Source: Hymenobacter algoricola (GTDB lineage Bacteria > Bacteroidota > Bacteroidia > Cytophagales > Hymenobacteraceae). Taken from it: 64,000 bases of DNA. Positions within the stretch are counted from its first letter, which is position 1. Every line of letters starts with the position of its first letter. Below, piece after piece: positions 1 through 9,224 of the stretch. The stretch is taken from the NCBI RefSeq assembly GCF_039539525.1, contig NZ_BAABDH010000038.1, forward strand, positions 1 through 64,000, read 5' to 3'. A model generated the notes under the pieces. That model made no database searches. It was not told the DNA's origin and was given only the letters and a program-made list of their open reading frames with translations. The position numbers and the translations under genes were made by a program.

Positions 1-106
1 ATTGCCGAAGTTGTGCGGGCGCTGCCGTGGAGTATTTGTCCCATAAGTGTGTACGAAATTCCAGCCCGGAAAATACACCATCTCTCCCTGGGACTATACA
101 ACTAGG

Positions 107-985
107 CTACGCCAGCTCGAGCCCGCCCAGGCAAGCGGCATCGTGTAGCTCGGCCAACTGCCGGGCTTCGGGGCAGGAAGGAGCCAAACCATATTCTCCC
201 ACCCATTCGCAAACCGAGAAGCCTTGGCTGCGGAGGACATATTCCTGCTCCCAGTGCTGCTGCTGCTGCTGCTGCGGCGTATCGAACGGAAACGGGAGAG
301 GCGGCCGGTGCCAGCCGATGCGCCAGGGCTTTGGGGTGAGCCGGGCGCGGTAGCAGTCTTGGGTCTGGCACAGACGCACGTACAGCAGGTCGGTGCGCAT
401 GGCCTCAAATATCCCCCGGGCTTCGGGGCTGTTTGGTGGCAGCAGTTGGTGCATGACCAGCAGCCGGAAGCCCAGCCGGGTGCGGTAAAGCCGGAACTTC
501 CACTCGGGATGTAGCTGCAGCCAAGCGGCCAGGCGCAGCTGCAGCTGCTCGTGGGGAACGAGTGGCGGCGGCATGGGCACGGGCGTAAACAGGCCGCTAA
601 AAAAGCGTTTCAGGCTAAACGGCTCTGCCGGGGCCGGCAGCGGACGCCGCAGGTCGGCGTCGTCCACGTCCAAGAACATCACGCGCGGCGCGTTGAGCAC
701 CAGGCTGCCGTACCGGTTACGTGTCAGGGCAGCCAGTAGCTCGCCCCGGCTGTCGTAGAGGCGTTGCTCCAGGTGCTCGCGCAGCGGCGCAGCACCGGTA
801 GGGTATTCTCTCAAGGGCTCGTTGGCCAGCAGGTGAGCGTGTCGGGTGCGGAGCAGCGCCTGGCCGGCGGCCTGCGCGGCGGCTGGGCTTTCGTCGCTGC
901 CGGCATAGGCTACCAAGTGGTAAGAGGCGCCCCCGGCATCTTGGCACGCCAAGGTAGTACGCGCCCAGTGGGAGTAGATCTGCAT
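107..985 (-). CDS. Uncharacterised protein with a primase-polymerase-like motif
   Basis: A 292-residue soluble protein without signal peptide or membrane segment. The centre holds a hydrophobic run ending in an acidic motif (VMFLDVDDAD, about residue 104), then a basic segment (FRLYRTRLGFRLLVMHQ, about 166-182) and RARLTPKPWR (about 215-224). The hhhDhD plus later basic/His layout resembles archaeo-eukaryotic primase-type folds, and I recall similar YRTR...LTPKPWR blocks in uncharacterised bacterial proteins, but this is inference from motifs. A run of seven glutamines near residue 240 comes from a CTG/CAG triplet tract. The gene is divergent from the next gene with about 90 bases between them. 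No function can be assigned. Confidence 0.75.
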   Translation of the reverse strand: MQIYSHWARTTLACQDAGGASYHLVAYAGSDESPAAAQAAGQALLRTRHAHLLANEPLREYPTGAAPLREHLEQRLYDSRGELLAALTRNRYGSLVLNAPRVMFLDVDDADLRRPLPAPAEPFSLKRFFSGLFTPVPMPPPLVPHEQLQLRLAAWLQLHPEWKFRLYRTRLGFRLLVMHQLLPPNSPEARGIFEAMRTDLLYVRLCQTQDCYRARLTPKPWRIGWHRPPLPFPFDTPQQQQQQHWEQEYVLRSQGFSVCEWVGEYGLAPSCPEARQLAELHDAACLGGLELA

Positions 986-1077
986 GAGAAGAAGTAGATG
1001 GAGGCGTAAGCGCGGGGTGTCCCATCTCTACCGTAAGTAGTAACTTGCCTGCGCTCTACTCCCAATTTTCGCTTCCT

Positions 1078-1716
1078 ATGCTCTCCACCCAAAACCTGGC
1101 CGCCCTGCCCAAGGAGCTCGACCTGCAGCGCGTCTGCAAGGCGCTGGCCGTGCTCGACGCCATCATTTCGCCGGAAGAAGAATACCGCTACCACACCTAC
1201 GACGCCAAGTGGGGCGAAGGGGAGGAGGTGTTTGAGCTCAACGACGGCGAGGGCGACCAGCTGCTGGTGCTGTTTGCGCCCGAAGGCGCCGTCATCAACG
1301 GCTACGCCGACGGCCTCGACCCCGCCGACAAGGCTCCGCTCACCCAGCGCCTGCCCCAGCCTTTCCACGAGTTTGTCTTCGGTGAGCCGGTCAATTCCAT
1401 CGGCACCACCTTCTGCCTCTGGACCATCGACAACGAGCCCTGGCAGCTCGGCCCGGGCGCGGCCGAAGAAGATGGCTCCGACGAGCTGCTCCACCTCCTC
1501 GACGGCCACCCGCGCACCTACATCGACTGGGCCCAGGAGTACTTCGAGGAGGAGCGCCTCCCCAAGGATGGCCTGCCCCCAACTACCGTCGCCCAGCTGT
1601 ACTACGGCGAAACCCTGACCCGGCCCATGGTGCTGGCCCTGGTAAAGCACATTGCCGACTGGGAAGCCCTGCGCCGGGACCTGGACGAAATCAACTACCC
1701 CTACGACTTCGATTAG
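1078..1716 (+). CDS. Conserved acidic protein of unknown function
   Basis: A 212-residue, strongly acidic cytosolic protein starting MLSTQNLAALPKELD. A TTG 33 bases upstream would add eleven residues, but the ATG gives the more natural amino-terminal sequence. No signal peptide, membrane segment or catalytic motif is visible. It has alternating hydrophobic strands and helices with conserved-looking Trp and Tyr residues in the second half (TYIDWAQEYFEEE, then MVLALVKHIADWEALRRDL). It ends 20 bases before the convergent glpD stop. I do not recognise the family; Bacteroidota genomes carry comparable unannotated proteins. Confidence 0.8.
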   Translation: MLSTQNLAALPKELDLQRVCKALAVLDAIISPEEEYRYHTYDAKWGEGEEVFELNDGEGDQLLVLFAPEGAVINGYADGLDPADKAPLTQRLPQPFHEFVFGEPVNSIGTTFCLWTIDNEPWQLGPGAAEEDGSDELLHLLDGHPRTYIDWAQEYFEEERLPKDGLPPTTVAQLYYGETLTRPMVLALVKHIADWEALRRDLDEINYPYDFD

Positions 1717-1735
1717 CGGCGGCCGTTGCCATCAG

Positions 1736-3340
1736 CTACGCCACGGGCGGCGCCGACGGCAGGTAGTGCCGGGCCACCAGCTCAAAATCCGTGACCTGCT
1801 GCTGCTGCCAGGCGGCATCGCGGCCCAGCTCGGCGGCCAGCAGCGCGGCCACCCGGGGCGCGACGCGGATGGCGGCGGCAGCATCCAGAAACAGCACCCG
1901 CACCCGGCGGGCCAGCACGTCTTCTACCGTGCGCGCCATTTCGGCCCGCGCCGCCCATACCACCTCCGCCTGCAGAAACTCCAGCGCCTCGTCCAGCTTT
2001 TCGCCCAGCGCGGGCTGCCGGGCAATGAGTGCGAGCAAAGCGGCCTGGTCGGTGCCGTAGGCGGCCAGGTGGCTGCGCCGGTCGGGAGTGGGTTGGGCGC
2101 CGTGCACGGGCTGGTGGGCCGTCTGGCTGACGGCCGGGGGCAGCTTGCCCAGGGCAATGACCCGGTCCACGGTATCCTGGCCCATGCGGCGGTAGGTGGT
2201 CCACTTGCCGCCGGTGATGGTAACCAGCCCCGCCTCCGACACCAGAATCTTGTGGCTGCGTGATATTTCCCGGGTCTTGGCTGAGCCCCCGGTGGGCGCC
2301 GCCAGGGGCCGCAGCCCCGCGAAAATGCTCAGCGCATCCTGACGCCGGGGTGGTCGGGTGAGGTAGCGGCCCGCGGTGCGCAGGATAAACTCTATTTCCT
2401 CCTCCAGCGCCCGGGGCTCCGCACTGGTAGCCGACAGGGGCGTGTCGGTGGTGCCCAGCACCACGCGTCCGTGCCAGGGCACGGCAAACAGCACCCGCCC
2501 GTCGTCGGTCTGCGGAATCATCAGCGCGTCGGGGCCGGGCAGAAACGACTGGTCGACGACGATATGCACGCCCTGGCTGGGCTGGACCAGCCGCGGCGCG
2601 CCGGGCTGATCCAGCACCCGGATGTCGTCCACGAATACGCCCGTGGCATTCACCACCGCCCGGGCCTGCACCGGATAGGTGCGGCCCGTCTCGGCGTCGG
2701 TAGCCGTAACGCCCGTAATCTGGCCCTGGGCATCCTTGAGCAGCCCGTGTACCCGGCAGTGGTTGAGCAGCGTGCCGCCCCGCTCAATGGCCGTCTGGGC
2801 CAGGTTGATGGCCAGGCGCGCGTCGTCAAACTGGCCGTCGTGGTAGAGGACGCCGCCGCGGAGTCCCGCGGGCCGGAGGTTGCCGAGGCGGCGCAGGGTT
2901 TCGGCCTGGCTCAGGTGAACCGAGGCACCCAGGCTCAGCCGGCCGGCCAGCAGGTCGTAGAGCTTCAGGCCGATGGTGTAGAACGGGCCGCCCCACCAGG
3001 TGTAGCTGGGAATGATGAAGTCCTGGTTTTTGACCAGGTGGGGCGCGTTTTTGAGCAGCAGGCCCCGCTCGTACAGCGCCTCGCGCACCAGCCCTAGGTC
3101 GCCCTGGGCCAGGTAGCGCACCCCGCCGTGCACCAGCTTGGTGCTGCGGCTGCTGGTGCCCTTGGCAAAGTCGTCGCGCTCCAGCAGCAGGGTTTTGTAG
3201 CCCCGGCTGAGGCCGTCCAGCGCCACGCCCAGCCCCGTGGCCCCGCCGCCGATTACGACCAGGTCCCAGTGGGGAGTAGTGGTCAGCGGCCGCAGCAGCG
3301 CAGCGCGGGAAAAGAGGTGGGTAGGCTGGGAATCGGGCAT
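1736..3340 (-). CDS. glpD: FAD-dependent glycerol-3-phosphate dehydrogenase
   Basis: Oxidises sn-glycerol-3-phosphate to dihydroxyacetone phosphate with FAD, feeding electrons into the respiratory chain at the membrane. The 534-residue protein opens with a Rossmann FAD site (DLVVIGGGATGLGVALDG, about residues 26-43), followed by LLLERDDFAKGTSSRSTK and HGGVRYLAQGD, which are hallmark GlpD sequences. Later motifs include LGTTDTPL and ITGGKWTTYRRM. The start MPDSQPTHLF was chosen because the upstream in-frame extension is low-complexity and unlike the family. No glycerol kinase or transporter lies beside it. The length and motif order fit the family, so the call is firm. Confidence 0.96.
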   Translation of the reverse strand: MPDSQPTHLFSRAALLRPLTTTPHWDLVVIGGGATGLGVALDGLSRGYKTLLLERDDFAKGTSSRSTKLVHGGVRYLAQGDLGLVREALYERGLLLKNAPHLVKNQDFIIPSYTWWGGPFYTIGLKLYDLLAGRLSLGASVHLSQAETLRRLGNLRPAGLRGGVLYHDGQFDDARLAINLAQTAIERGGTLLNHCRVHGLLKDAQGQITGVTATDAETGRTYPVQARAVVNATGVFVDDIRVLDQPGAPRLVQPSQGVHIVVDQSFLPGPDALMIPQTDDGRVLFAVPWHGRVVLGTTDTPLSATSAEPRALEEEIEFILRTAGRYLTRPPRRQDALSIFAGLRPLAAPTGGSAKTREISRSHKILVSEAGLVTITGGKWTTYRRMGQDTVDRVIALGKLPPAVSQTAHQPVHGAQPTPDRRSHLAAYGTDQAALLALIARQPALGEKLDEALEFLQAEVVWAARAEMARTVEDVLARRVRVLFLDAAAAIRVAPRVAALLAAELGRDAAWQQQQVTDFELVARHYLPSAPPVA

Positions 3341-3454
3341 AGCGGGGGGGGGCGCCTGCTGGGCAGCCGCTACGCTTACGCAGCCAACCGGAGTTCGGGC
3401 CGGCCGCCGCCGCCAATTCGGTTGGGAACTGGGGGCGGGCAACGCCTAAACGCA

Positions 3455-3486
3455 AAAGAGCCCCGGCCGTAAGACCGGGGCTCTTT
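3455..3486 (-). terminator. Rho-independent terminator after the Fe-S carrier gene
   Basis: A 12-base perfect stem (3455-3466 with 3475-3486) around an 8-base loop, GC-rich at its core and flanked by A and T runs. It lies 20 bases beyond the minus-strand stop at 3507, where it would end that transcript. Confidence 0.8.
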
Positions 3487-3506
3487 CATCTGAACCGAGT
3501 CGGAAG

Positions 3507-3860
3507 CTACGCCGAAAACGACGTGCCGCAGCCGCAGGTGCTCTTGGCCTGGGGGTTGTTGAACACGAAGCCGCGGGCGTTGAGGCCGTCCTGAAAGTCG
3601 ACTTCCATGCCCAGCACGTACATGGCGTGCTTTTTATCCATGATCAGCTTCAGGCCGTCGAGGTCATAGACCTCGTCGTTGTCCTTGGCTTTGTCGAAGC
3701 CGAGCAGGTAGCTCATGCCCGAGCAGCCGCCGCCCTGCACGCCGATGCGCAGGCCGTAGTCCTGGGGTACTTTCTTGTCTTCGATGATATTTCTTACCTC
3801 AACCAAAGCCCCCGGCGTGAGGGTGATGGGAGCAGTCTTGGTGGAAACGGCGGTAGCCAT
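3507..3860 (-). CDS. A-type iron-sulfur cluster carrier (IscA/SufA/ErpA family)
   Basis: A 117-residue A-type carrier that binds and delivers Fe-S clusters to apoproteins in the cytosol. The three conserved cysteines are present: one in GGGCSGMSY (Cys46) and two in the carboxy-terminal CGCG (Cys109 and Cys111). Length and spacing are normal for the family. It stands alone here, with no suf or isc genes beside it, so which of IscA, SufA or ErpA it corresponds to cannot be decided. A hairpin terminator follows directly. Confidence 0.95.
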   Translation of the reverse strand: MATAVSTKTAPITLTPGALVEVRNIIEDKKVPQDYGLRIGVQGGGCSGMSYLLGFDKAKDNDEVYDLDGLKLIMDKKHAMYVLGMEVDFQDGLNARGFVFNNPQAKSTCGCGTSFSA

Positions 3861-4012
3861 AGTACGTTCGGAGTTAGAAGAGGAAGCGCAAAGATACGAA
3901 GCCAGCGGTATACGCCGTTAGCCCCGACCCGTACACAACATCGGCATCCGGCATCCGGTTCAGAGAATATTTGCCGACCTTGCCGCCGCCAAAAAGCCCG
4001 TTTTACCCCCGC

Positions 4013-4549
4013 ATGGATACTACCGCGTACGTTTTCGAACTGCTCAAAATCATTCTGCCCGCCCTCATCGTGGCCGGCTCCATCTTTTACCTGATCCAGC
4101 AATACCTGGACAAGGAGCAGCAGCGCCGCCTGATTGAGCTGCGCCTGCAGAGCACCAAGGAAACGCTGCCCCTGCGCCTGCAGGCCTACGAGCGGGTGAC
4201 GCTGCTGCTCGAGCGTATCACGCCCAACAACCTGCTCGTGCGCCTGAGCAGCGCCGGCCTCACCGCCCCCGACTACCACCGCGTGCTGGTGTCGGAGCTG
4301 CGGGCCGAGTACGAGCACAACCTCAGCCAGCAGCTCTACATGAGCTCCGAGGTGTGGGAGCAGGTGAAATCGGCCAAAGAAGGCATCCTGACGATGGTCA
4401 ACAAAGCCTACCACAGCTTGCCCGCGCCCCAGCAGGCCCGCGGTACCGACCTGGCCAAGCGCATCCTGGAAACCATCATCACCGACGATGCCGACCCGGT
4501 AGCGCAGGCGCTGCACGCCCTGAAGCGCGAAGCAGCCGGCCTGTTTTAA
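4013..4549 (+). CDS. Membrane-anchored helical protein of unknown function
   Basis: A 178-residue protein with one amino-terminal membrane segment (LLKIILPALIVAGSIFYLI, about residues 9-27) followed by a long charged helical region (QQYLDKEQQRRLIELRLQST). The start MDTTAYVFEL was preferred over an upstream Met because it sits directly before the membrane segment. No catalytic motif is visible. The layout suggests an anchored protein with a cytosolic coiled-coil or helical domain. I recall similar small proteins in Cytophagales genomes without an assigned role. It converges on bshA, with a long inverted repeat between the two stops. Confidence 0.85.
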   Translation: MDTTAYVFELLKIILPALIVAGSIFYLIQQYLDKEQQRRLIELRLQSTKETLPLRLQAYERVTLLLERITPNNLLVRLSSAGLTAPDYHRVLVSELRAEYEHNLSQQLYMSSEVWEQVKSAKEGILTMVNKAYHSLPAPQQARGTDLAKRILETIITDDADPVAQALHALKREAAGLF

Positions 4550-4550
4550 A

Positions 4551-4714
4551 GGGGTTTTTGGTTGGTTGTTTTTGGGTTTTGCCCTCAAACGTCATAGCCT
4601 GGCCTTCAAGCGAAAAGCCCGTCCAGAATTCCGGACGGGCTTTTCGCTTGAAGGCCAGCTAGTGAAAACTCAGGCCTAAAAAGCCAAAAACCAAAAACGA
4701 CCAACCAAAAACCA
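4551..4714. repeat. Fold-back repeat with a 26-base perfect palindrome
   Basis: Between two convergent genes. The core is a perfect 26-base inverted repeat (4599-4624 with 4633-4658) and an 8-base loop, which could act as a bidirectional terminator. It is framed by outer low-complexity arms: GTTTTTGG-type words at 4551-4581 and their CCAAAAAC-type complement at 4683-4714. The right outer arm shares 32 identical bases with 29557-29588, upstream of fabI. Confidence 0.85.
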
Positions 4715-4716
4715 GC

Positions 4717-5853
4717 TTACACCGAAGCCAGCACGGCGCTGATGGCGCGCTGGTAGCAGGCTTCATAGAGCGGCACGATCTTGTCGACCTCGAACTCCTC
4801 GGCCCGGGCCCGGGCGGCGGCCTTGAAGCGGGGCAGGTTGTCGTCTTCGAGCACGTAAAGGGCGTTTTTGACCATGTCGGCCACGTCGCCGATTTCGCTG
4901 AGCATGCCCGTAACGCCGTGCAGGTTCAGCTCGGGGATGCCGCCGGCGTTGGTGCTGATAACCGGCACTTCGCAGGCCATGGCCTCCAGGGCGGCCAGGC
5001 CGAAGCTTTCCTTCTCGGAAGGCATCAGAAACAGGTCGGCGATGCTGAGCACTTCCTCCACGGCTTCGAGCTTGCCCAAAAAGCGGATGTCGTCGCAGAA
5101 GCCGATGTCGCGGCAGAGCTTCTCGATGCGGGGCCGGTCGGGTCCGTCGCCGACGAGCAGCAGCTTGGCCGGAATCTGCTTGCGCACCCCGGCGAAGATG
5201 TTGACCACGTCGTCGACGCGCTTCACCGAGCGGAAGTTGGAGGTATGCACCAGCAGCTTTTCGCCGTTGGGGGCAATGGCGGCCTTGAAGTGGCCCTTAT
5301 CCTGCTTTTTGAAGCGCTCCAGGTTGATGAAGTTGGGAATCACCTCAATGTCCTTCTCGATGGCGAAGTACTCGTAGGTTTCCTTGCGCAGGTCCGCCGA
5401 CACCGCCGTCACGCCGTCGCTCTGGTTGATGCTGAAGGTAACCACCGGCTCGTAGCTGGCGTCCTTGCCCACGAGCGTAATATCGGTGCCGTGCAGGGTG
5501 GTGATAACCGGGATGGTAATGCCCTTGGTGCGCAGAATCTGCTTGGCCATGTACGCGGCCGAGGCGTGGGGAATGGCGTAGTGCACGTGCAGCACGTCGA
5601 GCTTCTCGTTCTGGGTGATGTCGACCATCTTCGAGGCCAGGGCCAGCTCGTAGGGCGGAAACTGGAACAGCGGGTAGGGCGGAATGTAGACCTCGTGGTA
5701 GAACAGGTTCTCGTTGAAGAAGTCGAGACGCACGGGCTGGCTGTAGGTGATAAAGTGCACCCGGTGGCCTTTGAGGGCCAGGGCCTTGCCCAGCTCGGTG
5801 GCCACCACGCCGGAGCCGCCAAAAGTAGGGTAACAGACAATTCCGATGTTCAT
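4717..5853 (-). CDS. bshA: N-acetyl-alpha-D-glucosaminyl L-malate synthase
   Basis: A GT4-family glycosyltransferase that joins N-acetylglucosamine from UDP-GlcNAc to L-malate, the first step of bacillithiol synthesis. The 378-residue protein begins MNIGIVCYPTFGGSGVVATE, diagnostic for BshA, and carries VHYAIPHASAAYMAKQIL, TTLHGTDITLVG, and the carboxy-terminal donor site MPSEKESFGLAALEAMACE. The longer upstream reading frame (from 5946) lacks family similarity, so the start at 5853 is used. Other bacillithiol genes are not in this window. The presence of bacillithiol fits a Bacteroidota host. Confidence 0.95.
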   Translation of the reverse strand: MNIGIVCYPTFGGSGVVATELGKALALKGHRVHFITYSQPVRLDFFNENLFYHEVYIPPYPLFQFPPYELALASKMVDITQNEKLDVLHVHYAIPHASAAYMAKQILRTKGITIPVITTLHGTDITLVGKDASYEPVVTFSINQSDGVTAVSADLRKETYEYFAIEKDIEVIPNFINLERFKKQDKGHFKAAIAPNGEKLLVHTSNFRSVKRVDDVVNIFAGVRKQIPAKLLLVGDGPDRPRIEKLCRDIGFCDDIRFLGKLEAVEEVLSIADLFLMPSEKESFGLAALEAMACEVPVISTNAGGIPELNLHGVTGMLSEIGDVADMVKNALYVLEDDNLPRFKAAARARAEEFEVDKIVPLYEACYQRAISAVLASV

Positions 5854-5985
5854 GGCAGTGGGAGAGGCGGGGGGCACGGGAGAGAAAAGAAAGGAGAGGA
5901 AACGAAAATTGGCGGCCGGCATCCGTGAGAAATGCCCAACCGCCAATTGCAGGTCAGAAAGTCAGAGAGAGTTGCAGACAACAAA

Positions 5986-8940
5986 TCATGACTTGACTAA
6001 GGACTTGTAAATAACGTCGTGGATGCGCGTGCGGATGTTGTACTGGCGCAGTTTGTTGTTGCCGCCGTCGGGATACACCCGGTTGGAAAGAAAAATGTAG
6101 AGGATTTTGTTTTCCGGGTCCATCCACACGCAGGTGCCGGTGAAGCCCGTGTGGCCAAACGTGCTTTCCGGCGACAGGTTCGAGGTCGGGCCTTCCGGCT
6201 TCTCGGGGTTGCCGTGGTCCCAGCCCAGGCCGCGGCGGTTGCCGGCCGTCTGGGAGCGGGCAAACTCGGTCACGACCGGCGTCTGGAAGTAGCGCTGCCC
6301 GCCGTAGCGGCCGTTCTGGAAGTCCATCTGCATCAGGATGGCCAGGTCGTTGGCGTTGGCAAACAGGCCCGCGTGCCCGGCCACGCCGCCCAGCAGGGCC
6401 GCGGTCTGGTCGTGCACAGTGCCCTGGAGCTGGGTTTTGCGGTAGTACGTGTCGTTTTCGGTGGGCGCGATGCAGGCCTTCGGGAAGCGCTCCAGCGGGT
6501 TGTAGGTCATCGACGCGAGGCCCAGCGGAGCGTAGAAGGTGCGCTGCAAAAAGGCGTCGATGGGTTCTTTCAGAATCTTTTCGCTCACCCGCTTCAGAAT
6601 CATGAAGCTCAGGTCGCTGTACTCCACCGGGTACTTACCCTTCACCTTAGGCAGCAGGCTGCTGCGCGTAATCCAGGTCCAGACCGAGTCGCCGACGGCT
6701 TTGGTGCTGAAGGTGCCGGGGGCTACTTCGTTGGGGAACTCGTCGGAACGGGCGCTGGCGTAGAAGGTAGGCTTGAGGCCGGCTTTGTTCACGGTTTTCT
6801 CCCACGTCGGAATGCCGGGCTTCAGGCCGGCCTGGTGCAGCAGCACGTCGCGCACGGTCATGTCCTTCTTGTTGGACGTGCGCAGCTCGGGCAGGTAGTC
6901 GGCCACCTTGGCGTCCAGGTTCAGCTTGCCCTGATCCTTGAGGTACATTACCGCCTGCAGCGTGCCGGCCACCTTGGTTATCGACGCCAGATCGTAGAGC
7001 GTGCTGGCTTCCACGGGCCGCGACTTATCGTAGGTGCAGTAGCCGTAGCTCTTGTCGAACACCACCGCGCCATCCTTGGCCACGAGCACCTGGCAGCCCG
7101 GGGCTGCCGCGTAGGCCACCGACTCCAGCGCGATGTTGTCGATCTGGGCCAGCACTTTGGAGTCCAGCCCTTCGCTTTCCGGGGTGGCGTAGCGCAGGCG
7201 GTGGAAATCCGGGGTCGGCAGGCCCAGGCCGGCTTTCAGCTCCGGCGACACCGTGACGGGCAGCTGGCCCTTGGCGGGCAGCGCCCCGAACAGCACCTGC
7301 GGCACCACCAGCTGGGACGCGTAGTTGTCTTCGTAGCCGCAGACCAGCGTACGGGCCTCTTCGAGGTACTTCAGGCCGTAGGCGTTGCCCATGGCTACCA
7401 CCACGGTTTTCAGCTTCGGGTTGGCCTGCAGATTTTTGATAAAGGTAAGCGCGCCGCTGCCCAGGCCGTAGCTGTGGGTGGGCGTGTTGTTCATGCCGTG
7501 CAGGCTGACCACCACCACATTATAGGGCGTCAGGCGGCTGGCAATTCGCTCGAAAGTCGAATCCGGGGCGTAGCGGTTATCCACGGCGTACACCGCCCCG
7601 CCCTGGTACTTGTTCATGATGGTGCCGAAGGTGCTGCCGGTTTCGGTGCCCACCGTGATGGTGGCAATGCGCAGCGTATCGAGGCGGTGGAAGGGCAGCA
7701 GGTCGTCCTGGTTTTTGACCACCGTCACGGCGTGCTCATAAATCTGCTGCTGCACCGTGCGGCTCATGGGCCGGTTCAGGTCCGCGGTCAGGGTGGCCTG
7801 GTCGATGGGCTGGTAGCGGTTCAGGCCGGCCCAGAACTTGGCCCGCAGAATCTTGCGGACCCGGCCGTCGATGTCTTCCTGGGTGATTTTGCCGGCGGCC
7901 ACGGCCTCGCGGATGCGCTGCAGCCCCAGCGGCACATCCTCGGAAAACAGCAGCACGTCGTTGCCGGCCACCAGGGCCAGCGCATCCAGCTCGCCGGGCT
8001 TGTAGAGGTTCGTGACGCTCTTCATGTTCAGCGCGTCGGTGAACACCAGCCCTTTGTAGGCCATCTTCTCCTTGAGCAGCCCCGTCACCAGGTTCCGCGA
8101 AATAGTGGCCGACACGGAGCGGACCGTATCGAACAGCGGCATGTAGAGGTGGCCTACCATCACGCCCATCACGCCGGCCTCAAACGACTTCTGAAACGGG
8201 TACAGGTCCACGTTGGTCAGGCGGGCCAGGTCGGAGTTGATAACCGGCAAAGCCACGTGGGAGTCGGTATCGGTGTCGCCGTGGCCGGGAAAGTGCTTCA
8301 CTACGGCCATAATGCCATGGTCCTGCAGCCCGCGGATGTACGACACGCCGCGGCGCGCCACCTGCTCCTTGTTCTCGCCAAACGAGCGGTTGCCGATGAC
8401 GGGGTTATCGGGGTTGGAGTTGACGTCGATAACCGGCGAGAAGCTGATGTGGACGCCCAGGGCCTTGAGCTTAAGGGCAATTTCGCGGCCCATCTGGTAC
8501 ACATACTGCTCGTCGTCCATGGCACCCAGCGTCATCTGCTTGGCGAAGTGCATGCTGGAGTCGAGGCGCATGTCGAGGCCCCATTCGGCATCCAGGGCAA
8601 TGAGCAGCGGCACTTTGGCCTGGGCCTGGTAGCGGTTGGTGAGCGTGGCCTGGCGGTGGGGGCCGCCCTGCAGAAACATCAGGCCGCCCACGCCATAGGT
8701 GCGCACCAGCTCGTCGATGCGCTGGGCGTGCTTTTTATCCTTGTTGGAATACGCCGCCACCATAAACAGCTGGCCCAGGCGCTGGTCCGGCGTCAGGGAG
8801 CTGAACACGCTGTCGACCCAGCTCTGCTCGGCGGCCGACATAGGCCGGGCGCCCAGGTCCCGGGGCGCCGCCGACGTGATGATCAGACCTGTAACGGCCA
8901 ACAGAAGCAGTAAAAGTCTAATCCGGAAATCCTTGAGCAT
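5986..8940 (-). CDS. Glycoside hydrolase family 3 fused to a beta-lactamase-type serine hydrolase
   Basis: A 984-residue exported protein with two catalytic halves. After a hydrophobic amino terminus (about residues 8-24) comes a GH3 domain of the beta-N-acetylhexosaminidase (NagZ-like) type: KHFPGHGDTDTDSH at 215-228 and the putative nucleophile Asp302 in FTDALNMK. A GH3 carboxy-terminal subdomain follows. From about residue 600 is a class C beta-lactamase/penicillin-binding-type domain, with SITK as the Ser-x-x-Lys pair, YSD in place of the usual YxN, and HTG (in TFGHTGFTG) in place of KTG. The architecture is recurrent in Bacteroidota and fits peptidoglycan turnover in the periplasm, although substrates are inferred. 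Confidence 0.93.
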   Translation of the reverse strand: MLKDFRIRLLLLLLAVTGLIITSAAPRDLGARPMSAAEQSWVDSVFSSLTPDQRLGQLFMVAAYSNKDKKHAQRIDELVRTYGVGGLMFLQGGPHRQATLTNRYQAQAKVPLLIALDAEWGLDMRLDSSMHFAKQMTLGAMDDEQYVYQMGREIALKLKALGVHISFSPVIDVNSNPDNPVIGNRSFGENKEQVARRGVSYIRGLQDHGIMAVVKHFPGHGDTDTDSHVALPVINSDLARLTNVDLYPFQKSFEAGVMGVMVGHLYMPLFDTVRSVSATISRNLVTGLLKEKMAYKGLVFTDALNMKSVTNLYKPGELDALALVAGNDVLLFSEDVPLGLQRIREAVAAGKITQEDIDGRVRKILRAKFWAGLNRYQPIDQATLTADLNRPMSRTVQQQIYEHAVTVVKNQDDLLPFHRLDTLRIATITVGTETGSTFGTIMNKYQGGAVYAVDNRYAPDSTFERIASRLTPYNVVVVSLHGMNNTPTHSYGLGSGALTFIKNLQANPKLKTVVVAMGNAYGLKYLEEARTLVCGYEDNYASQLVVPQVLFGALPAKGQLPVTVSPELKAGLGLPTPDFHRLRYATPESEGLDSKVLAQIDNIALESVAYAAAPGCQVLVAKDGAVVFDKSYGYCTYDKSRPVEASTLYDLASITKVAGTLQAVMYLKDQGKLNLDAKVADYLPELRTSNKKDMTVRDVLLHQAGLKPGIPTWEKTVNKAGLKPTFYASARSDEFPNEVAPGTFSTKAVGDSVWTWITRSSLLPKVKGKYPVEYSDLSFMILKRVSEKILKEPIDAFLQRTFYAPLGLASMTYNPLERFPKACIAPTENDTYYRKTQLQGTVHDQTAALLGGVAGHAGLFANANDLAILMQMDFQNGRYGGQRYFQTPVVTEFARSQTAGNRRGLGWDHGNPEKPEGPTSNLSPESTFGHTGFTGTCVWMDPENKILYIFLSNRVYPDGGNNKLRQYNIRTRIHDVIYKSLVKS

Positions 8941-8964
8941 CGGCTCTCGTGGTATCGTCGTAAA

Positions 8965-8996
8965 GTTGAATCAGAGCGGAAATAGCCCTACTTTTG
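8965..8996 (+). promoter_or_regulatory. Probable Bacteroidota-type promoter, possibly for mutL
   Basis: TACTTTTG at 8989-8996 matches the TAnnTTTG -7 consensus. A GTTG (three of four bases of the -33 TTTG) lies 20 bases upstream. The mutL start is about 230 bases downstream, with a small 7-base-stem hairpin (9079-9101) in between. Confidence 0.4.
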
Positions 8997-9224
8997 CGTG
9001 CCTCAGCGGGAGGTTTTCAGCCGGGGCGGCGACCGGTTTTGCTGGCCTTCAGCCCCCTGCTTCCTTACCTCCTAACGTGCCGGACCAGAATTTAGTCCGG
9101 CCCGGCGCACACTAAAGTTGGGCGCAAACTTACGGAGAAAATCCCGGGGCGTTGTTTCGACGGGCTGCGGGCAGCGAATTTTTCAGCGGCTAACCTCTTC
9201 ATACTCAACTTCAGTTCGTGGCCG

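Noticed and set aside
1045..1077. Upstream TTG start for the 1078 gene
   Set aside because: The added eleven residues show no supporting feature and the ATG at 1078 gives a normal protein start.
6019..8913. A 964-codon plus-strand open frame opposite the GH3/serine-hydrolase gene
   Set aside because: It is the antisense shadow of a well-supported gene in GC-rich DNA; its translation is His/Val/Gly-rich without any motif.
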